Origin: Deltaproteobacteria bacterium RIFCSPHIGHO2_02_FULL_43_33
Lineage (GTDB): Bacteria; Desulfobacterota; GWC2-55-46; UBA9637
Direction: 5' to 3'
Length of the DNA: 40,840 nt
NCBI GenBank assembly: GCA_001798165.1
Contig: MGRL01000057.1
Span: forward strand, 1-40,840
Numbering within the stretch: position 1 is the first letter of the stretch; each line of letters starts with the position of its first letter. A program made the position numbers and the translations under genes. Shown here piece after piece: positions 14,940 through 22,725 of this stretch. The notes beneath the pieces were generated by a model. That model saw only the letters and a program-made list of their open reading frames with translations, ran no database searches and had not been told where the DNA came from.

Positions 14940-15014
14940 TTAAATATCGCAAATGGAAGACTGGAAATTTTAAAATGAATTTACAATTTGCATTTTGCAA
15001 TCTACATTTTACAA
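14940..15014. repeat. TTTACAATTTGCATTTTGC-unit repeat in the leader of the pilus operon
   Basis: The segment contains AATTTTAAAATGAATTTACA followed by ATTTGCATTTTGCAATCTAC and ATTTTACAAT: short units alternating TTTACAAT, TTTGCAT and TTTGCAA. Some units pair with each other (ATTTGCA/TGCAAT, AATTTTAAAAT). It belongs by style to the other 6-8-nt-unit repeats of the window and fills the 5' leader of the first pilus gene. Confidence 0.65.
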
Positions 15015-15030
15015 TGGAGCGAAGCGGCTT

Positions 15031-16752
15031 ATGTCTATAATGGATCAAAAAATTTGCGATATTCTTTTTAATAAAGGTCTTATTACCGAAGGTCAGATAG
15101 ACACTGTCCTTAGCAGGGCGCGGGGGCAGAACTCTCTGGAGAAGCTCCTTTTGGAGGAGCAGATTGTAGGTGAGGAAGAGTTAACAAAGGCAGTTGCCGA
15201 AGGTTTTGGCCTTGGATACATTGACCCGTCCTCCCTTCCTCAAAAACCTCTGATAAGCGAAATTTCACCGGAGCTTATGCACAAGTATGCCTTCATTCCT
15301 ATAAAGAAGGAAAATGGGAAGCTGCTGATTGCTGTCCATAATCCGTCAGATATAGTAAAGATAGATGAACTGGAGTCGCTTTTAAATTCCAAGATAGACC
15401 TCATGGTTGCCAGCAGGTCTGCTATTGAAAATATACTCAAGAGGCTGCGTGAAGGAGAGGAGCTTCTTCATGAGATATCAGAGGAGTTCAGGTTTCAGCT
15501 GGTCAGGGAAACCGAGGCCGGCGATGAGGTCATATCGCTGGAGAAGCTGCGCGGGGATGAAAGTCCGATAGTAAGGCTGGTAGATTCAGCCATCTATAAT
15601 GCAGTAGAGAAACGGGCCTCGGACATACATATTGAGACAACAACAAACGAGGTGATAGTAAAATACAGGATTGACGGCGTCCTGTATCCTGCGATGGAGC
15701 CGATTCAGAAGAAATATCATTCCTCCATCATATCCAGGATAAAGATTATGTCAGAGCTTGATATTGCAGAGAAACGTGTGCCGCAGGATGGAAGATTTAA
15801 ACTTAAGATAAACGGCAAGACAATAGACTTTCGCGTCTCCATCATGCCCAGCATATTCGGCGAGGATGCAGTTATCAGAATACTTGACAAGGAGCATCTC
15901 TCTAAGGAATTTGCCAAGCTCAGCCTTGATGGATTAGGCTTTGAAGGGGATTTGCTTGCCAAAATAAGGCGAAATACAAAAAAGCCGTACGGCATGCTGC
16001 TGGTGACAGGGCCAACAGGTTCAGGCAAGACAACTACCCTCTACGCTGCGATTACCGAGATAAACAATGAAGAGGACAAGATTATTACTATTGAAGACCC
16101 TGTAGAGTATCAGCTCCAGGGGGTGGTGCAGGTGCCGGTGAATGAAAAAAAAGGCCTCACCTTTGCGCGCGGGCTGCGCTCTATCCTTCGGCACGACCCT
16201 GACAAGATAATGGTAGGGGAAATGAGGGATTCTGAGACAGCACAGATAGCTGTCCAGTCTGCGCTTACCGGACATCTGGTATTTACCACTGTCCATGCAA
16301 ACAATGTGATAGATGTTATCGGCAGGCTATTGAACATGGGGGTTGAGCCGTACAACTTTGTTTCAGCATTGAACTGCATCCTTGCGCAAAGGCTCGTAAG
16401 AAATATATGCCATGCCTGCAAAGAGTCTGTGAAGCTGCCAAGGCAGCTTTTAGAAGAGTCGGGCCTTGATGCAGAAAAATATGAGAATCACATATTTTTT
16501 GAGGGCCGAGGCTGTTCAGAGTGCAACAATACCGGTTATCACGGCAGGACAACAATAGCCGAATTTCTGGAGCTTTCAGATGCTATTCGGGAGATGATAC
16601 TTGAAAAGCGCCCCTTTGCTGACATAAAAAAGAGGGCAAAGGAAGAAGGCATGGTGTTCTTGAGAGAATCGGCTATTGAAAAGGTTTTGAAGGGCATAAC
16701 TACACTCAAGGAAATAAACAGGGTTACATTTGTGGAGGCCAAATGGACTTGA
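15031..16752 (+). CDS. gspE/pilB: Type IV pilus/type II secretion assembly ATPase (PilB/GspE)
   Basis: This ATPase powers assembly of pilin fibres from the inner membrane. An N-terminal T2SSE-N domain (ICDILFNKGLITEGQIDTVL, YAFIPIKKENGKLLIAV) precedes the motor. The motor carries RASDIHIETT, the Walker A motif GPTGSGKTTT, the Asp box IITIEDPVEYQ, Walker B RHDPDKIMVGEMRD and the His box TGHLVFTTVHAN. A tetracysteine zinc site (CHAC, CSEC) lies near the C-terminus. ATG 15031 is used; the ORF track start lies in a repeat. It is the first gene of the operon and overlaps pilM by 10 bp. Confidence 0.95.
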   Translation: MSIMDQKICDILFNKGLITEGQIDTVLSRARGQNSLEKLLLEEQIVGEEELTKAVAEGFGLGYIDPSSLPQKPLISEISPELMHKYAFIPIKKENGKLLIAVHNPSDIVKIDELESLLNSKIDLMVASRSAIENILKRLREGEELLHEISEEFRFQLVRETEAGDEVISLEKLRGDESPIVRLVDSAIYNAVEKRASDIHIETTTNEVIVKYRIDGVLYPAMEPIQKKYHSSIISRIKIMSELDIAEKRVPQDGRFKLKINGKTIDFRVSIMPSIFGEDAVIRILDKEHLSKEFAKLSLDGLGFEGDLLAKIRRNTKKPYGMLLVTGPTGSGKTTTLYAAITEINNEEDKIITIEDPVEYQLQGVVQVPVNEKKGLTFARGLRSILRHDPDKIMVGEMRDSETAQIAVQSALTGHLVFTTVHANNVIDVIGRLLNMGVEPYNFVSALNCILAQRLVRNICHACKESVKLPRQLLEESGLDAEKYENHIFFEGRGCSECNNTGYHGRTTIAEFLELSDAIREMILEKRPFADIKKRAKEEGMVFLRESAIEKVLKGITTLKEINRVTFVEAKWT

Positions 16753-17657
16753 AAAAGGGCGTTTCTGCTGGTATAGAGATTAGCCGGGAATATATAAGTG
16801 TAGTCGAACTTGAGTCTGGAGACAGAGAGGTTACACTGAAAAGATGCGGGAGTGTAGAGAATACCTCTTTGCTTGTAAACCCGTCACTTAGCGCAGGGAA
16901 TATCGCAGATGAAGAAAAATTTAAGGCGCTAATAAAGAATCTTCTGGATAGCAGCTCTATAAACAGCAAATATATAGCAGTAGCCCTGCCTGATAATAGC
17001 GTAAGGATTACATTCCTTGAATTTGAGGATATCCCGGCAGAAAGGGAAAGGGTTATTGCGATGATAAAATGGAATCTTAAAAAGACCATCCCGTTCTCAG
17101 TAGATGAGACAGTAGTAGACTTTCAGTTGATAGATACCCCTGCTGTTGAAAATCGTTTATATCGGCTGGTTGTTGTTCTTGCAAGAAAGACTGTTTTAGA
17201 CCAATATGAGAGGCTCTTGAAAGAATGTCACCTTTATCCCAATAGCATAACCCCATCCTCCCTTGCTGTGTACAACCTCTACCACGACACTATTGTCAAG
17301 CCTGATTTATGCGCCCTCCTATCAGTATCCACAGACAGGATAGCTGTTCTAATTGTCAAAAATGGCAAGCCGTGTTTTTATAGGAGCAAGGAAGTAGATG
17401 ATGAAAATGAAGGGTTAAGGGAGATATTGGCCTCTTTAAACTATTATCAGGATGTTTATAGGGCTATGCCGGCAGAGATATATCTTGTGAACCTCAGACT
17501 GGGGCTTGCTGATTTAAAGGCTGACTTGGAGAGGCAGTTGGGTAATATAGATTTAAAACTTCTCAACATGGCGGATATGGTAAAAGGCGTTAATGCGTCC
17601 ATGAATATCTTCTCAGGCGCGGCAGGCGCTGCGTTAAAGGCAGAAAATGAGAAGTGA
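16743..17657 (+). CDS. pilM: PilM-like actin-fold assembly protein
   Basis: PilM is an actin-like cytoplasmic protein that binds the N-terminus of PilN and couples it to the pilus machine. At 304 aa it opens with VSAGIEISREYISVVELE (the first nucleotide-binding loop), contains YIAVALPDNSVRITFLEFEDIP, and continues IKWNLKKTIPFSVDETVVDFQLI, a classic PilM pattern. It overlaps the ATPase gene by 10 bp and precedes pilN by 16 bp. Sequence similarity to distant GspL/PilM is weak in the C-terminal half, so the symbol is based on family style and context. Confidence 0.88.
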   Translation: MDLKKGVSAGIEISREYISVVELESGDREVTLKRCGSVENTSLLVNPSLSAGNIADEEKFKALIKNLLDSSSINSKYIAVALPDNSVRITFLEFEDIPAERERVIAMIKWNLKKTIPFSVDETVVDFQLIDTPAVENRLYRLVVVLARKTVLDQYERLLKECHLYPNSITPSSLAVYNLYHDTIVKPDLCALLSVSTDRIAVLIVKNGKPCFYRSKEVDDENEGLREILASLNYYQDVYRAMPAEIYLVNLRLGLADLKADLERQLGNIDLKLLNMADMVKGVNASMNIFSGAAGAALKAENEK

Positions 17658-17673
17658 GAAATGAGAAAAGTAA

Positions 17674-18228
17674 ATGCGTCTTAAAATAAATCTTGCACAG
17701 ACAGATTACAAAAAACAGCCAATCTTGTATTGGACATACCTTCCTTTACTGCTGCTCCTCATTGTTACCTTGACAGGCAATCTCTACTGGTATCATGCTG
17801 TAACTGCCGATGTTGCAAGATATAGCGAATTGCTGGGCAAGACAGAGGAAAGGCCTTTCAAGACACAGGCGCTGCCCGAAGAATCTGTTTCCCAAAGAGA
17901 TAAAGAGTCTTTGATAAAAGAGGCAACTCTTGTAAACAATATCATTAAAGGCAGGTCTCTATCGTGGTCAGGTCTTCTTGCGCAGCTTGAGAAAGAGATT
18001 ATACCTGATGTAAGCCTTGTGAGTCTTACTCCAAAGATTATTGAAGACAGGATAAGGATTGATATAAAAGGTGTTGGAAAAGATCTGGAAACCATCACCC
18101 ATTTTATGGATAAACTTGAAAGGTCGCCGTCGTTTCAGGGCGTATTTCTCTCGCATTCTACTGATGCTGAAGTAAATGGAGAGCGGATGGTTAACTTTAC
18201 TATGGAACTGGAGTATATTGGGAAATGA
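17674..18228 (+). CDS. pilN: PilN-like inner-membrane assembly protein
   Basis: The 184-aa product has a short cytoplasmic start (MRLKINLAQTDYKK), a single transmembrane helix (YLPLLLLLIVTLTGNLYWY) and a periplasmic ferredoxin-like domain (LEKEIIPDVSLVSLTPKIIEDRIRIDIKG). This is the PilN plan; the N-terminal INL motif is the usual PilM-binding sequence. It overlaps pilO by ATGA. It would form the inner-membrane PilM-PilN-PilO platform. Confidence 0.88.
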   Translation: MRLKINLAQTDYKKQPILYWTYLPLLLLLIVTLTGNLYWYHAVTADVARYSELLGKTEERPFKTQALPEESVSQRDKESLIKEATLVNNIIKGRSLSWSGLLAQLEKEIIPDVSLVSLTPKIIEDRIRIDIKGVGKDLETITHFMDKLERSPSFQGVFLSHSTDAEVNGERMVNFTMELEYIGK

Positions 18229-18725
18229 AAAAAAATTACCTCTACGGCTTGATTGCAATCATTGCGGTTACTAACATCGGGTTCTATTATGGCCTGATAC
18301 TTCCTCAGAAGATAAAGGCAGACAATATCTTTAAGGAGATTGAGGCGAAGAGAAGCGAAAGACTATCTGTCAAGTCTCCTGCTACCTTTGCAGAGGCAAG
18401 GGCTGATATAGCAAAGTTCAGAGAGATGCTTTCCAACAAGGCTGATATGACAAAGATTATACGAGAACTGAACAGCCTTGCCAGAGGCGCATCCCTTGCC
18501 ATCCATGATATATCATACCAATCTAAGAAGGCCGGAGAAGAGGGCATCTCCCCCGTTTCTTTTTCCTTCCCCGTAGAGGGGAGATACAGCAATATTAAAA
18601 ATTTTATTTATAAGTTGGAGAGCTCCAAGAGGTTAATTACTATAGATGATATGAGCCTGGAAAAGGCATCGGGTAAGGAAGATATACGTTTGAAGATAAA
18701 GGTGTCGGTTTACCTTAAAAGCTGA
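18225..18725 (+). CDS. pilO: PilO-like inner-membrane assembly protein
   Basis: At 166 aa it has one N-terminal membrane helix (LYGLIAIIAVTNIGFYYGLIL), a coiled coil (IFKEIEAKRSERL) and a ferredoxin-like periplasmic domain (VSFSFPVEGRYSNIKNFIYKLESSKRLITIDDMSLE). This is the PilO arrangement, and it pairs with PilN. The ATGA overlap with pilN supports tight co-translation. Confidence 0.88.
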   Translation: MKKNYLYGLIAIIAVTNIGFYYGLILPQKIKADNIFKEIEAKRSERLSVKSPATFAEARADIAKFREMLSNKADMTKIIRELNSLARGASLAIHDISYQSKKAGEEGISPVSFSFPVEGRYSNIKNFIYKLESSKRLITIDDMSLEKASGKEDIRLKIKVSVYLKS

Positions 18726-18742
18726 AATGAGAGTGTAAAAAA

Positions 18743-19306
18743 ATGGATAAAAAAAAGCTACTATATATACTGTTGGCGGCGCTCGGCATAGCTGTCTTAT
18801 ACAGGCTAACAACTGTTCCTGAAGAGAAGAGGGTGCCTCTGAAGTATAAGACAGGGGCAAAGACAGGTTCGAAGTCAGGCCTGCCCCCGAGTGTTTCTAT
18901 CGGGGGGCAGGAGTTTAAAACAGGCAAAGAGAATATACCAAAGGTAGAATTATCAAAGCTTTTATCCATAAAAAGGCGGCCTCCAACAGACGGCATTAAT
19001 CTTTTCTCTCCCTTTTTTATAAAAGAACCGCCCAAACTGCCTGAGCCGCCAAAGCAGCCTTTGCCTCCGCCTGTTGACCCTCTGGAAGAGGAATTAAAAC
19101 TGTTTCGCTTTATGGGTTTTCTGGAAAAGAAAGAGCCTTTTGGCCGCGATAAAAAAATCTTCTTGGCTAAAGGCCAAAATATATATATAGTAAAGAGCGG
19201 GGAAATTATTGAAGGCAGATTCAAGGTGAATGTGATGCAGGGCATGATAGAGATATCTATAATTGATTCTGAGAAGAGGGTTACAATTCCGGCAGAGGAG
19301 AAATAG
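18743..19306 (+). CDS. PilP/GspC-like periplasmic linker protein
   Basis: The 187-aa protein has one N-terminal membrane helix (LLYILLAALGIAVLYRL), a proline-rich linker (PPKLPEPPKQPLPPPVDP) and a small beta domain (FMGFLEKKEPFGRDKKIFLAKGQNIYIVKSGEIIEGRFKV). This plan fits PilP or the GspC homology-region domain, which connects the inner-membrane PilN/PilO platform to the secretin. It has no lipobox, so it is anchored by the helix, more like GspC than PilP. It sits between pilO and the secretin, as expected. Confidence 0.75.
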   Translation: MDKKKLLYILLAALGIAVLYRLTTVPEEKRVPLKYKTGAKTGSKSGLPPSVSIGGQEFKTGKENIPKVELSKLLSIKRRPPTDGINLFSPFFIKEPPKLPEPPKQPLPPPVDPLEEELKLFRFMGFLEKKEPFGRDKKIFLAKGQNIYIVKSGEIIEGRFKVNVMQGMIEISIIDSEKRVTIPAEEK

Positions 19307-21259
19307 ATGATAAAAAAGGCAATTACGAATTACGATTTACGATTTACGAATTTAAAATCTAAAATCGTAAATCTTAAACCTCAAATCCTTGTACTGTTCA
19401 CTGTATTTGTATTTACCGGTTGCGCGGGCAAATGGGCGTACCAGAGAGGAGATGATTTTGCCAACGCGGGGAAATGGGATGAGGCTGTAATTGCCTTTAC
19501 AGAGGCGTCGCAGAAAGAGCCTGATAACGTGGAATACAATATCCGCCTGATTATGGCTAAGGAAAGGGCGTCGGAGTATCATTATCAAAAAGGATCAGAG
19601 GCAGTGCAGCAGGATAAACTTGAGGAAGCTGTCCGAGAGCTCCAGATGGCGGTAGCCTTGAATCCGGCAAATAGTTCCGCGGATTCAGAACTGCAAAAGG
19701 CGGCAAAGACAAAAGAGTCCCGCATGCATTATGAATTGGGATTGGAGCTTGAGAAACAGGGGAAATATGCCGAGGCAATAACTGAATTTCAGGAAGCTGT
19801 CAGAATAGACCCGAGAAATGCTAAAGCCAAGACTGCAAAAGAGACTGCTGGAGAGCGGCAGAAGAAGGCATTGGAAGAGCAGATAGCCAAGGAAAGGTCA
19901 GAGAAGCCTTTATATTCTGCAAAACCGATTACCCTGCAACTGAAAGATGTTCAGCTTAAGCAGGCGTTTGAAATACTGGCCAAGACAGTTGGCCTTAGCG
20001 TATTGTTTGACGATGGGGTAAAGGATGTAAGGACAACATTTTTCATAAAAGACAGTCCTTTCAGCCGTGCCCTTGAACTTATGCTCAGGACAAACAACTT
20101 ATTTAAAAAGCAGATAGATGATAATACTATCCTTGTTATCCCTGACACCCCTGCCAAGAGAAAGCAGTATGAAGAACTGGTGATACAGTCCTTTTATCTC
20201 TCTAATTCAGACGCAAAGAAGGCAGTGAATATGCTGAGGACCCTTCTGAATATCCGTCAGGTGCATGTGAATGAAGATCTGAATTCCATCATTGTAAGGG
20301 AGACTTCTGAGAAAATGGAGCTGGTGAAAAAACTCCTTGATGCCAATGACAAGGCAGATGCAGAGGTATACCTTGATTTGGAGCTTCTTGAGGTAAACCG
20401 CACCAAGATTAGAGAGATGGGCCTTAAATTAAGTCAATATTCAGTAACCGCCGGCATTGCGCCGGCGGCCGGCAAACTTGGCGATGTTCTTACCTTGGGT
20501 CTTTTAAAAGACCTGTCAGACGGCAACTATCTCTTTTCCATACCTACAGCAGCCCTTAATTTTGCAAAATCCGAGGGGTTGGTGAAGACGTTGGCAAACC
20601 CAAGGATAAGGGTCTTAAACAGGAAGAAGGCGCGCTTTGCCATTGCTGACAGGGTGCCTGTAGCCATATCTACAACGACTGTTGCGCAGACCTCAACAAC
20701 CGGCGCCACCCCTGAATATAAAGAAGTCGGCGTTAAAATGGATTTTATTCCTACGGTGCATACAGAATCTAATGAGGTTACCCTTGAGGTGAAGCTTGAA
20801 GTGTCATCGCTTGGGGAAAAGGTTACGCTTCAGGCAGAGGGTAAGACAACAGAGGCATTTGCTACAAGGAGCAGGAATGCAGAGACCTTTTTAAGATTAA
20901 AGGACGGCGACAAAGCGGTCCTGGCCGGCCTTATCTCTGACACCGAAAGGACATCCACATCGAAGATTCCGTTTTTGTCGGATATGCCGGTCTTAGGCGC
21001 ACTTTTCACGGCAAAGGATGATAGAACAGAGGAAACAGATATACTCATGTCCATAACTCCGAGAATTGTAAGGGTGATAGAGATTCTCCCTGATGAGGAC
21101 AAACCCATGCCATCCGGCAAAGAGGAGACTTATACAGGAGGGTCATTGCCGCCCCTTGCGCCTCCGTCAATGCCTATGCCGGCGCCATTCCAACCACCGT
21201 CAGGGCTTCCTGAAGAGCCGGCAGGATTCATACCGCCTCCCCCGCCAATGCCGCAGTAG
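19307..21259 (+). CDS. Secretin lipoprotein with N-terminal TPR repeats (PilQ/GspD-like)
   Basis: The outer-membrane channel of the pilus or secretion machine, 650 aa. Residues 1-38 form a lipoprotein signal ending at the lipobox VFTGC; the first 26 or so residues are encoded by a TTTACGA-type repeat. Two to three TPR motifs follow (KWDEAVIAFTEASQKEPDNV, KYAEAITEFQEAVRIDPRNA). Then come the secretin N-domains (LKDVQLKQAFEILAKTVGLSVLFD, IQSFYLSNSDAKKAVNML) and the secretin domain (KTLANPRIRVLNRKKARFAIADRVP, FLRLKDGDKAVLAGLISDTE, FLSDMPVLGALF). The tail is proline-rich. TPR-secretin fusions occur in MSHA-like and related systems. Confidence 0.92.
   Translation: MIKKAITNYDLRFTNLKSKIVNLKPQILVLFTVFVFTGCAGKWAYQRGDDFANAGKWDEAVIAFTEASQKEPDNVEYNIRLIMAKERASEYHYQKGSEAVQQDKLEEAVRELQMAVALNPANSSADSELQKAAKTKESRMHYELGLELEKQGKYAEAITEFQEAVRIDPRNAKAKTAKETAGERQKKALEEQIAKERSEKPLYSAKPITLQLKDVQLKQAFEILAKTVGLSVLFDDGVKDVRTTFFIKDSPFSRALELMLRTNNLFKKQIDDNTILVIPDTPAKRKQYEELVIQSFYLSNSDAKKAVNMLRTLLNIRQVHVNEDLNSIIVRETSEKMELVKKLLDANDKADAEVYLDLELLEVNRTKIREMGLKLSQYSVTAGIAPAAGKLGDVLTLGLLKDLSDGNYLFSIPTAALNFAKSEGLVKTLANPRIRVLNRKKARFAIADRVPVAISTTTVAQTSTTGATPEYKEVGVKMDFIPTVHTESNEVTLEVKLEVSSLGEKVTLQAEGKTTEAFATRSRNAETFLRLKDGDKAVLAGLISDTERTSTSKIPFLSDMPVLGALFTAKDDRTEETDILMSITPRIVRVIEILPDEDKPMPSGKEETYTGGSLPPLAPPSMPMPAPFQPPSGLPEEPAGFIPPPPPMPQ
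19320..19388. repeat. TTTACGA-unit repeat coding for the secretin signal peptide start
   Basis: AATTACGAATTACGATTTACG is followed by ATTTACGAATTTAAAATC and its near inverse AAAATCGTAAAT, then CTTAAACCTCAAATCC. The units are variants of (T)TTACGAT. It lies inside the secretin gene and codes for ITNYDLRFTNLKSK, the positively charged start of its lipoprotein signal. The same unit builds the leader of the two prepilins at 21751 and 22199. Confidence 0.85.
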
Positions 21260-21311
21260 TATATGTTAAAAGCAGAGGTGTCTCCCCTGAAGTCTTTAAG
21301 CTGGCAAATTT

Positions 21312-21743
21312 GTGCATGATATGAAAAATGGTTTCACACTTATAGAGCTGGTAATTGTTATGGTTGTGCTGGCAATACTGGCGTCTGTGGCTATGCCGCT
21401 TGCCAGGGTATCTGTGAAAAAGGGTAAGGAGCTTGAACTAAGGCAGGGTTTGAGAATCATGAGGCAGGCCATTGACAAATACAAAGAGAATTACGATAAA
21501 CACCTTTATAAAAAAGAGGAAGAGATTGACCGGTCCGGCTATCCAAAAACCCTTGATGAGCTTGTGGAAAAAAAGGTCTTAAGGCGCATACCAATAGACC
21601 CTTTTACAGGCAAGGCTGACTGGATTACAAGGTCATATACTGATGACCCGGAAAGCAGTATGAGCGATGGAAAGGATGTTTTTGATATAATATCTGCGTC
21701 AGAAGGGGTTGCCCTGGATGGGACAAAGTATAGTGAGTGGTGA
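21312..21743 (+). CDS. Type IV prepilin/pseudopilin 1 (GspG-like)
   Basis: The protein has a prepilin leader MHDMKNG before FTLIELVIVMVVLAILASVAMPL, with cleavage expected between G and F and the conserved Glu at +5. The 143-aa size and the C-terminal part (YPKTLDELVEKKVLRRIPIDPFTGKADW) match major pseudopilins of the GspG/PulG type, including the calcium-loop-like ending DGTKYSEW. ATG 21321 (MKNG) is an alternative start. It is the first of three prepilins at the end of the operon, follows the secretin by 52 bp, and has a normal, non-repeat leader. Confidence 0.9.
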   Translation: MHDMKNGFTLIELVIVMVVLAILASVAMPLARVSVKKGKELELRQGLRIMRQAIDKYKENYDKHLYKKEEEIDRSGYPKTLDELVEKKVLRRIPIDPFTGKADWITRSYTDDPESSMSDGKDVFDIISASEGVALDGTKYSEW

Positions 21744-21830
21744 TGATAAAATGATTTACGATTTACGATTTACGATTTACGATTTTAAACCGAAAACCGA
21801 AAATCGAAATTCGAAAATACAGGAGCGGGG
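21738..21830 (+). repeat. 93-bp exact direct repeat, copy 1 (prepilin 2 leader)
   Basis: Positions 21738-21830 are identical to 22186-22278, offset 448 bp. The copy holds TGGTGATGATAAA, the start codon, four TTTACGA-type units, then AAACCGAAAACCGAAAATCG, a further AATTCGAAAATAC and a GGAGCGGGG end. It codes for MIYDLRFTIYDFKPKTENRN and the following SKIQERG. The identity stops at the first base group of the mature pilin, so leader and ribosome-binding region were copied as one block. Confidence 0.95.
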
Positions 21831-22191
21831 TTTTACCCTCATAGAGCTCCTTATCGTCATGAGCATAATAGCTATCCTTGCGACTATTGCCCAGCCTTCT
21901 TTTAAGCAGGCTGCTATTAAGGCAAGGGAGGCTGTTTTAAAAGAAGACCTTTTTGTGTTCAGGGATACAATTGATAAATACTACAGCGACCACGGTAAAT
22001 ATCCGCCTGCCCTTGATGAGCTTGCAAAAGAAGGCTACATAAGGGGAGTTCCAAAGGATCCATTTACAAATTCTACGGAAACATGGCAGCTTATATACAG
22101 TGAAGCCGAAGGCGAGGAGCAGGGTATATACGATGTGCATAGCGGGAGCGATTTGATTGCAGCGGATGGGACGCCGTATAACGAATGGTGA
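21751..22191 (+). CDS. Type IV prepilin/pseudopilin 2 with repeat-derived leader
   Basis: I chose ATG 21751, 7 nt after the stop of prepilin 1; the ORF track start lies inside that gene. The leader MIYDLRFTIYDFKPKTENRN continues to ERG and precedes FTLIELLIVMSIIAILATIAQP, with the usual G/F cleavage site and Glu +5. The mature part (FKQAAIKAREAVLKEDLFVFRDTIDKYYSDHGKYPPALDELAKEGYIRGVPKDPF) is GspG-like, ending DGTPYNEW. At 27 residues the leader is long for a prepilin and is wholly coded by the 93-bp repeat shared with prepilin 3. The family is certain; whether it is major or minor is not. Confidence 0.9.
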   Translation: MIYDLRFTIYDFKPKTENRNSKIQERGFTLIELLIVMSIIAILATIAQPSFKQAAIKAREAVLKEDLFVFRDTIDKYYSDHGKYPPALDELAKEGYIRGVPKDPFTNSTETWQLIYSEAEGEEQGIYDVHSGSDLIAADGTPYNEW

Positions 22192-22278
22192 TGATAAAAT
22201 GATTTACGATTTACGATTTACGATTTACGATTTTAAACCGAAAACCGAAAATCGAAATTCGAAAATACAGGAGCGGGG
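22186..22278 (+). repeat. 93-bp exact direct repeat, copy 2 (prepilin 3 leader)
   Basis: Exact copy of 21738-21830. It again runs from a TGGTGATGATAAA segment over the start codon to the GGAGCGGGG that encodes the ERG end of the leader. The downstream mature pilin sequences have diverged, so the repeat has been either conserved by gene conversion or copied recently. Confidence 0.95.
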
Positions 22279-22714
22279 CTTCACCCTTATCGGTCTTGCG
22301 ATTATTATAGTAATAATAGGAATTGTGTTGATGGCGGTGAGCAGGGTTCACAGCACCATTGCCAAGATTGATAAGGAAGAGGAGCTTTTGTTTAGAGGGG
22401 ATGAAATCAAGGATGCTATTGACTCTTACTTTAAAAACGGCAATACCTATCCGAGAAACTTTGATGAGCTTCTGAAAGATCAGAGAGGTATAAACCCAAG
22501 GAGGCATCTCAGGAAATTATACAAAGACCCTATAACCAATGGGGAGTGGGATGTAATCAAAGATAAGGCTGAAAGGATTACAGGGGTAAGAAGCAAGAGC
22601 GATAAAGAACCTCTGAAAAAAGCCAACTTCCATGAGGAGTACAAGTTGTTTGAGGGAAAGACAAAATACAGCGAGTGGGAATTTGTCAGTCAGCCGAAGA
22701 TTGGGGGGAAGTAA
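22199..22714 (+). CDS. Prepilin-like protein 3 lacking Glu+5, repeat-derived leader
   Basis: It uses ATG 22199, which gives the same leader as prepilin 2 up to ERG. The hydrophobic stem FTLIGLAIIIVIIGIVLMAVSRV has Gly where Glu +5 is usual; minor tip pseudopilins such as GspK lack this Glu, so a tip or minor role is plausible. The rest (KDAIDSYFKNGNTYPRNFDELLKDQRG, LRKLYKDPITNGEWDVI) is pilin-like, 172 aa overall. It ends the operon and converges on dnaG 11 bp later, with no convincing terminator between them. Confidence 0.88.
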   Translation: MIYDLRFTIYDFKPKTENRNSKIQERGFTLIGLAIIIVIIGIVLMAVSRVHSTIAKIDKEEELLFRGDEIKDAIDSYFKNGNTYPRNFDELLKDQRGINPRRHLRKLYKDPITNGEWDVIKDKAERITGVRSKSDKEPLKKANFHEEYKLFEGKTKYSEWEFVSQPKIGGK

Positions 22715-22725
22715 AACTGCTTATT

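Noticed and set aside
21751-21790. Tandem TTTACGA units as a CRISPR array
   Set aside because: Units are 7 nt without spacers and no cas genes are present.
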